Shown here: one piece after another, positions 37,567 to 40,402 of the stretch
How positions within the stretch are numbered: the first letter of the stretch is position 1
Layout of the letters: each line of letters starts with the position of its first letter
Origin: Candidatus Scalindua sp.
Lineage (GTDB): Bacteria > Planctomycetota > Brocadiia > Brocadiales > Scalinduaceae
Length of the DNA: 40,402 nt
NCBI GenBank assembly: GCA_030748215.1
Contig: JASMMK010000027.1
Coordinates: 1-40,402 of the forward strand
Direction of reading: 5' to 3'
The notes under the pieces: model-generated
Seen by the model: the letters and a program-made list of their open reading frames with translations, nothing else
What the model was told of the DNA's origin: nothing
Databases searched by the model: none
Program-made: the position numbers and the translations under genes

Positions 37567-38676
37567 ATTAAGATTGAACGGCTTGAAATACGGGAAATTA
37601 ATCTGCCGCTTGTTCATTATTTTGAAACCAGCTTCGGAAAAACTGAAAAACGCCGCATACTCTTAACAAAGATTTTCTGTAACGGTGCCGTGGGTTATGG
37701 CGAATGCACAACCGGAGAAAAACCATTTTTCTCTCACGAGACTATTGATACTGCCTGGATTATCATAAAAGATGTGTTGTCACCAATCGTAATTGGAAAA
37801 GAGTGGACAGCACCATCGGAGGTCGGTCAATGGTTCAAGCAGATACGAGGTCATCAGATGGCACGCGCGGCAGTAGAGAACGCCTGTTGGGACATGACTG
37901 CCAGAATCGACAACATGGCCCTTCACGAATTACTGGGCGGAACACGCAACGACATTCCCTGTGGCGTATCTATCGGCATTCAGTATACCCCTGAACAATT
38001 GTTGGAAAAAATCAGAATTGAAGTCGAAGCCGGTTACCGACGAATAAAGATTAAAATCAAGCCTGGCTGGGATTATGACATTCTTAAACTTGTCCGTCAA
38101 ACTTTTCCTGATATCACTCTCTCTGTAGATGCTAACTCTGCTTATACACTCGCAGACATCAACCTGCTAAAAAGCTTAGACGAATTCAACCTCCTGATGA
38201 TCGAGCAACCACTAAGCCATGATGATATTGTTGACCACTCACATTTACAAAAACAGATTAACACTGACATCTGCCTCGATGAATCGATTACGTCTCTCGA
38301 TAAAACCCGCAAAGCTATTGAAATGAAAAGCGGCAGGATAATTAACTTAAAGCTGGGACGCGTGGGAGGCTTCAGTGAGGCTATTAAGATCCATAACTAC
38401 TGCGACGAACACAACATTCCGGTTTGGTGCGGAGGAATGCTGGAGGCCGGTATTGGACGTTCCCATAACATAGCAATGGCAACACTCCCGGGTTTCATCC
38501 TGCCCGGTGATGTATCCGCAAGCAAGAGATACTTTGAAGATGACATCATTGATCCACCAGTAACCGTCAACAAAGATGGATTTATCGAAATTTCTCAAAT
38601 GCCAGGCACAGGATATGAACCAAGGGAAGAATATATCGAAATAATTACCGTAAGGAAAGAAACGCTTCCTGCGTAG
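37567..38676 (+). CDS. o-Succinylbenzoate synthase / N-succinylamino-acid racemase (enolase superfamily), AUU start
   Basis: Catalytic residues of the OSBS/NSAR subgroup are present: K163 in KIKIKPGWD, metal ligands D188 (VDANSAY), E213 (MIEQPL) and D238 (LDES), and K262 (LKLGRVGG), followed by GGMLEAGIGRSHN. These numbers match Amycolatopsis NSAR/OSBS within one if translation starts at ATT 37567, six bases after a CAGGAG site. The in-frame TTG at 37537 would add ten atypical residues over that ribosome site. The enzyme either makes o-succinylbenzoate for menaquinone or racemises N-succinyl amino acids. The COG3375 gene upstream favours the racemase role. Confidence 0.85.
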   Translation: MKIERLEIREINLPLVHYFETSFGKTEKRRILLTKIFCNGAVGYGECTTGEKPFFSHETIDTAWIIIKDVLSPIVIGKEWTAPSEVGQWFKQIRGHQMARAAVENACWDMTARIDNMALHELLGGTRNDIPCGVSIGIQYTPEQLLEKIRIEVEAGYRRIKIKIKPGWDYDILKLVRQTFPDITLSVDANSAYTLADINLLKSLDEFNLLMIEQPLSHDDIVDHSHLQKQINTDICLDESITSLDKTRKAIEMKSGRIINLKLGRVGGFSEAIKIHNYCDEHNIPVWCGGMLEAGIGRSHNIAMATLPGFILPGDVSASKRYFEDDIIDPPVTVNKDGFIEISQMPGTGYEPREEYIEIITVRKETLPA

Positions 38677-38754
38677 GGGCACGATTTCATGCCTTAGACA
38701 GATCCGCCTTTGGCGTGACTTCGCACTCAATCATTGTGATTGTGACATTTGAAA

Positions 38755-39147
38755 ATGAATATTAAATTCCTTCATATTATAATCTTTGTCTCATTCCTGC
38801 TTCCGGCATGCCAACAAGACAAGGACTACCCTAACGCAACACCAAAAGTACATCACGTTGTGGTTTGCTGGCTAAACAAACCCGGCAATAAAGAAGCGCG
38901 TTGGAAAGTAATTGAAGTTTCCAGAGGGTTTTCTGAGATACCTGGTGTAATCAGCGTAAGAGCGGGTAGAGTGATTCCTAGTGAAAGAGAGATCGTAGAT
39001 AGCAGTTTTGACGTTGCAATATATTTGTCTTTTGAAAACGAGCAGAAGCTATTTGAATATCTCAATCATCCTATACATAAAAAAGCAGTTGAGGAAACGC
39101 TCAAACCACTTGTTAGAAAGGTTGTTGTTTATGACTTTATTGAATAA
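38755..39147 (+). CDS. Lipoprotein with a Dabb (stress-responsive A/B barrel) domain
   Basis: From ATG 38755 the protein has 130 residues, with a lipoprotein signal ending LLPAC (C19). The mature part is a dimeric alpha+beta barrel domain: VHHVVVCWLN, then IPGVISVRAGRVIPSEREIV and FEYLNHPIHKKAVEETLKPL. Dabb proteins occur as small stress or polyketide-cyclase-like proteins; an exported lipoprotein version is less common. It follows the NSAR-like gene by 78 bases; that gap holds small inverted repeats (CGCCTTTGGCG near 38706; CAATCA/TGATTG at 38728-38742). The ligand is unknown. Confidence 0.78.
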   Translation: MNIKFLHIIIFVSFLLPACQQDKDYPNATPKVHHVVVCWLNKPGNKEARWKVIEVSRGFSEIPGVISVRAGRVIPSEREIVDSSFDVAIYLSFENEQKLFEYLNHPIHKKAVEETLKPLVRKVVVYDFIE

Positions 39148-39216
39148 ACGGCATCTACTTGAATGGAAAATAATCGTTGTAATGTATTGACTCCATAACT
39201 ATATTATGAACTAATT

Positions 39217-40347
39217 ATGCAGAATACATCTTTTACAAATCCAAAAATGGTTAAGCTGGCCAGGATCCTGATTATTATAGTAATCGTATGGATAGTTGCC
39301 GATTTTTTTGGTATAAAGTCTACAAGTTTTTTCCAGCCAAAAATTGGAATGCGTCCGGTAACACAACCGATTGGGGATTTAGGATCAGATGAGAGAGCCA
39401 ATATTGAGGTCTTTGAACGGATTTCTCCTTCTGTCACGTACATAACCAACAAGAGACTCCAGAGAGATTATTTTTCGTTTAACGTTATGGAAGTACCCCA
39501 GGGAACAGGCTCAGGTTTCCTGTGGGATAGTAAAGGACATATAGTAACAAATTTCCATGTTGTCTATGAGGCTGACGAAATTGAGGTCAGATTGCAGGAC
39601 GGAAAAAGCTATGACGCTGATGTAGTGGGGGCAGACCCTGACCATGACCTGGTAGTATTACAAATCAATTCCACAAACCTTAATATTTCACCTGTGATGA
39701 TCGGGAGTTCCAGCGATTTGCGAGTAGGTCAAAAGGTGCTGGCAATCGGAAACCCATTTGGGCTGGATTCCACCTTGACTACTGGCGTCATTAGTGCACT
39801 AGGCAGAACAATCCAGTCAATGACCAAAAGATATATTCATGATGTAATCCAGACAGACGCAGCCATAAACCCAGGAAATTCAGGCGGCCCTCTTCTGGAT
39901 TCATTCGGCAGATTGATTGGTGTAAACACTGCGATTATAAGCCCAAGTGGCACATATTCCGGAGTTGGATTTGCGGTACCTGTGGATACGGTAAATCGGA
40001 TTGTCACAAAACTGATCAATCATGGAAAAGTAGGACGTCCGGGATTTGGCATTTCGCTTATACCGGAACATATTATGTCCAGAATAGGGGTTGAAGGCGT
40101 GGGAATACTTGAAGTGTTTAAGGGAAGCTCCGCTGAAGAAGCCGGACTGAGGGAAGTAAAGCGACTATCGAATGGACGAATAGAGATGGGAGATATAATA
40201 ATTGAAGTTGACGGCTCACTTGTAAAAAACAGTACCGATCTTGTTAGAATTCTGGACAGGCATGAAGTTGGGGATGAAATAGATATTGTCATTATCAGAA
40301 AGAACGTTAAGAAACCCGTAAGAATAACCATTCAGTCAGTTAATTAA
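39217..40347 (+). CDS. DegP/HtrA-family serine protease, membrane-anchored, one PDZ domain
   Basis: The 376-residue protein has one N-terminal membrane span (about residues 13-30) and a trypsin-like domain with H114 (VTNFHVV), D144 (PDHDLVVL) and S222 (PGNSGGPLL). A single PDZ domain (about 265-375) follows. That layout equals DegS or the HtrA group with a membrane anchor: the protease faces the periplasm and acts in protein quality control or stress signalling. The last gene in the window starts 23 bases downstream and may be co-transcribed. Confidence 0.93.
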   Translation: MQNTSFTNPKMVKLARILIIIVIVWIVADFFGIKSTSFFQPKIGMRPVTQPIGDLGSDERANIEVFERISPSVTYITNKRLQRDYFSFNVMEVPQGTGSGFLWDSKGHIVTNFHVVYEADEIEVRLQDGKSYDADVVGADPDHDLVVLQINSTNLNISPVMIGSSSDLRVGQKVLAIGNPFGLDSTLTTGVISALGRTIQSMTKRYIHDVIQTDAAINPGNSGGPLLDSFGRLIGVNTAIISPSGTYSGVGFAVPVDTVNRIVTKLINHGKVGRPGFGISLIPEHIMSRIGVEGVGILEVFKGSSAEEAGLREVKRLSNGRIEMGDIIIEVDGSLVKNSTDLVRILDRHEVGDEIDIVIIRKNVKKPVRITIQSVN

Positions 40348-40369
40348 TTTATCTTATAGGAGACACACT

Positions 40370-40402
40370 ATGCCTGATGTAAAAACGAAAACAAGAGATT
40401 AC
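40370..40402 (+). CDS. Start of an unidentified gene (11 codons visible)
   Basis: An ATG at 40370 follows a good ribosome site (ATAGGAG) 23 bases after the protease stop. The visible peptide is MPDVKTKTRDY and runs off the right edge. It is too short to name. Confidence 0.6.
   Translation, partial: MPDVKTKTRDY

Overview
The window comes from a planctomycete of the anammox order, most likely a 'Candidatus Scalindua'. The 16S gene carries the exact target of the Planctomycetes probe Pla46 (6751-6768), of the anammox probe Amx368 (6419-6436) and, as I recall it, of the Scalindua probe BS-820 (5960-5981). The low GC content, an H+/Na+ pyrophosphatase with a secretory-type N-terminus and other planctomycete-like genes fit this. 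Probe sequences are recalled from memory and should be checked.

Layout. 1-256: the end of an IS3-family element that has cut into a small membrane gene. 486-1510 (minus): gatC, rpmB, fur. 1605-6979 (minus): a complete linked rRNA operon, 16S-tRNA-Ile-tRNA-Ala-23S-5S, with promoter, two boxA sites and terminator. 7268-11190 (plus): a promoter with an inverted repeat, two very small genes, a secreted archaemetzincin and both subunits of DNA topoisomerase VI. 11191-12087: a membrane-protein gene lying between two copies of the last 51 bp of top6A. 12192-19378 (minus): vapBC toxin-antitoxin, then oppA-B-C-D-F with ATGA overlaps, then a 52-residue membrane peptide. 19436-19946: a rubredoxin remnant beside REP-like repeats, and a small gene. 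20027-26660 (minus): a PqiA-like membrane protein, rsfS, hppA, a membrane-anchored helical protein and a decayed ABC exporter. 26987-27406: a zinc-ribbon gene and a structured element. 27487-30124 (minus): an SOS-type cassette (lexA, small orf, dinB, cupin) with a palindromic operator on the lexA promoter.

30183-38676 is the most unusual part. A 720-residue protein joins a degenerate glutamate-dehydrogenase dimerisation domain to a glutamate-racemase domain. It is divergent from a COG3375 GNAT acetyltransferase and a KamA-like radical SAM aminomutase that lacks the expected lysine-binding acids. An o-succinylbenzoate synthase / N-succinylamino-acid racemase enolase follows, apparently started at AUU. 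The GNAT plus enolase pair resembles the known D-amino-acid N-succinylation/racemisation route, so the neighbourhood may handle D- or beta-amino acids. Between them lie two paralogous lipoproteins that look like permuted NlpC/P60 enzymes. Both have an A9 tract in the signal peptide and one is out of frame. The window ends with a Dabb-domain lipoprotein, a DegP/HtrA protease and the start of another gene.

All functional statements rest on reading motifs by eye; no database search was run.
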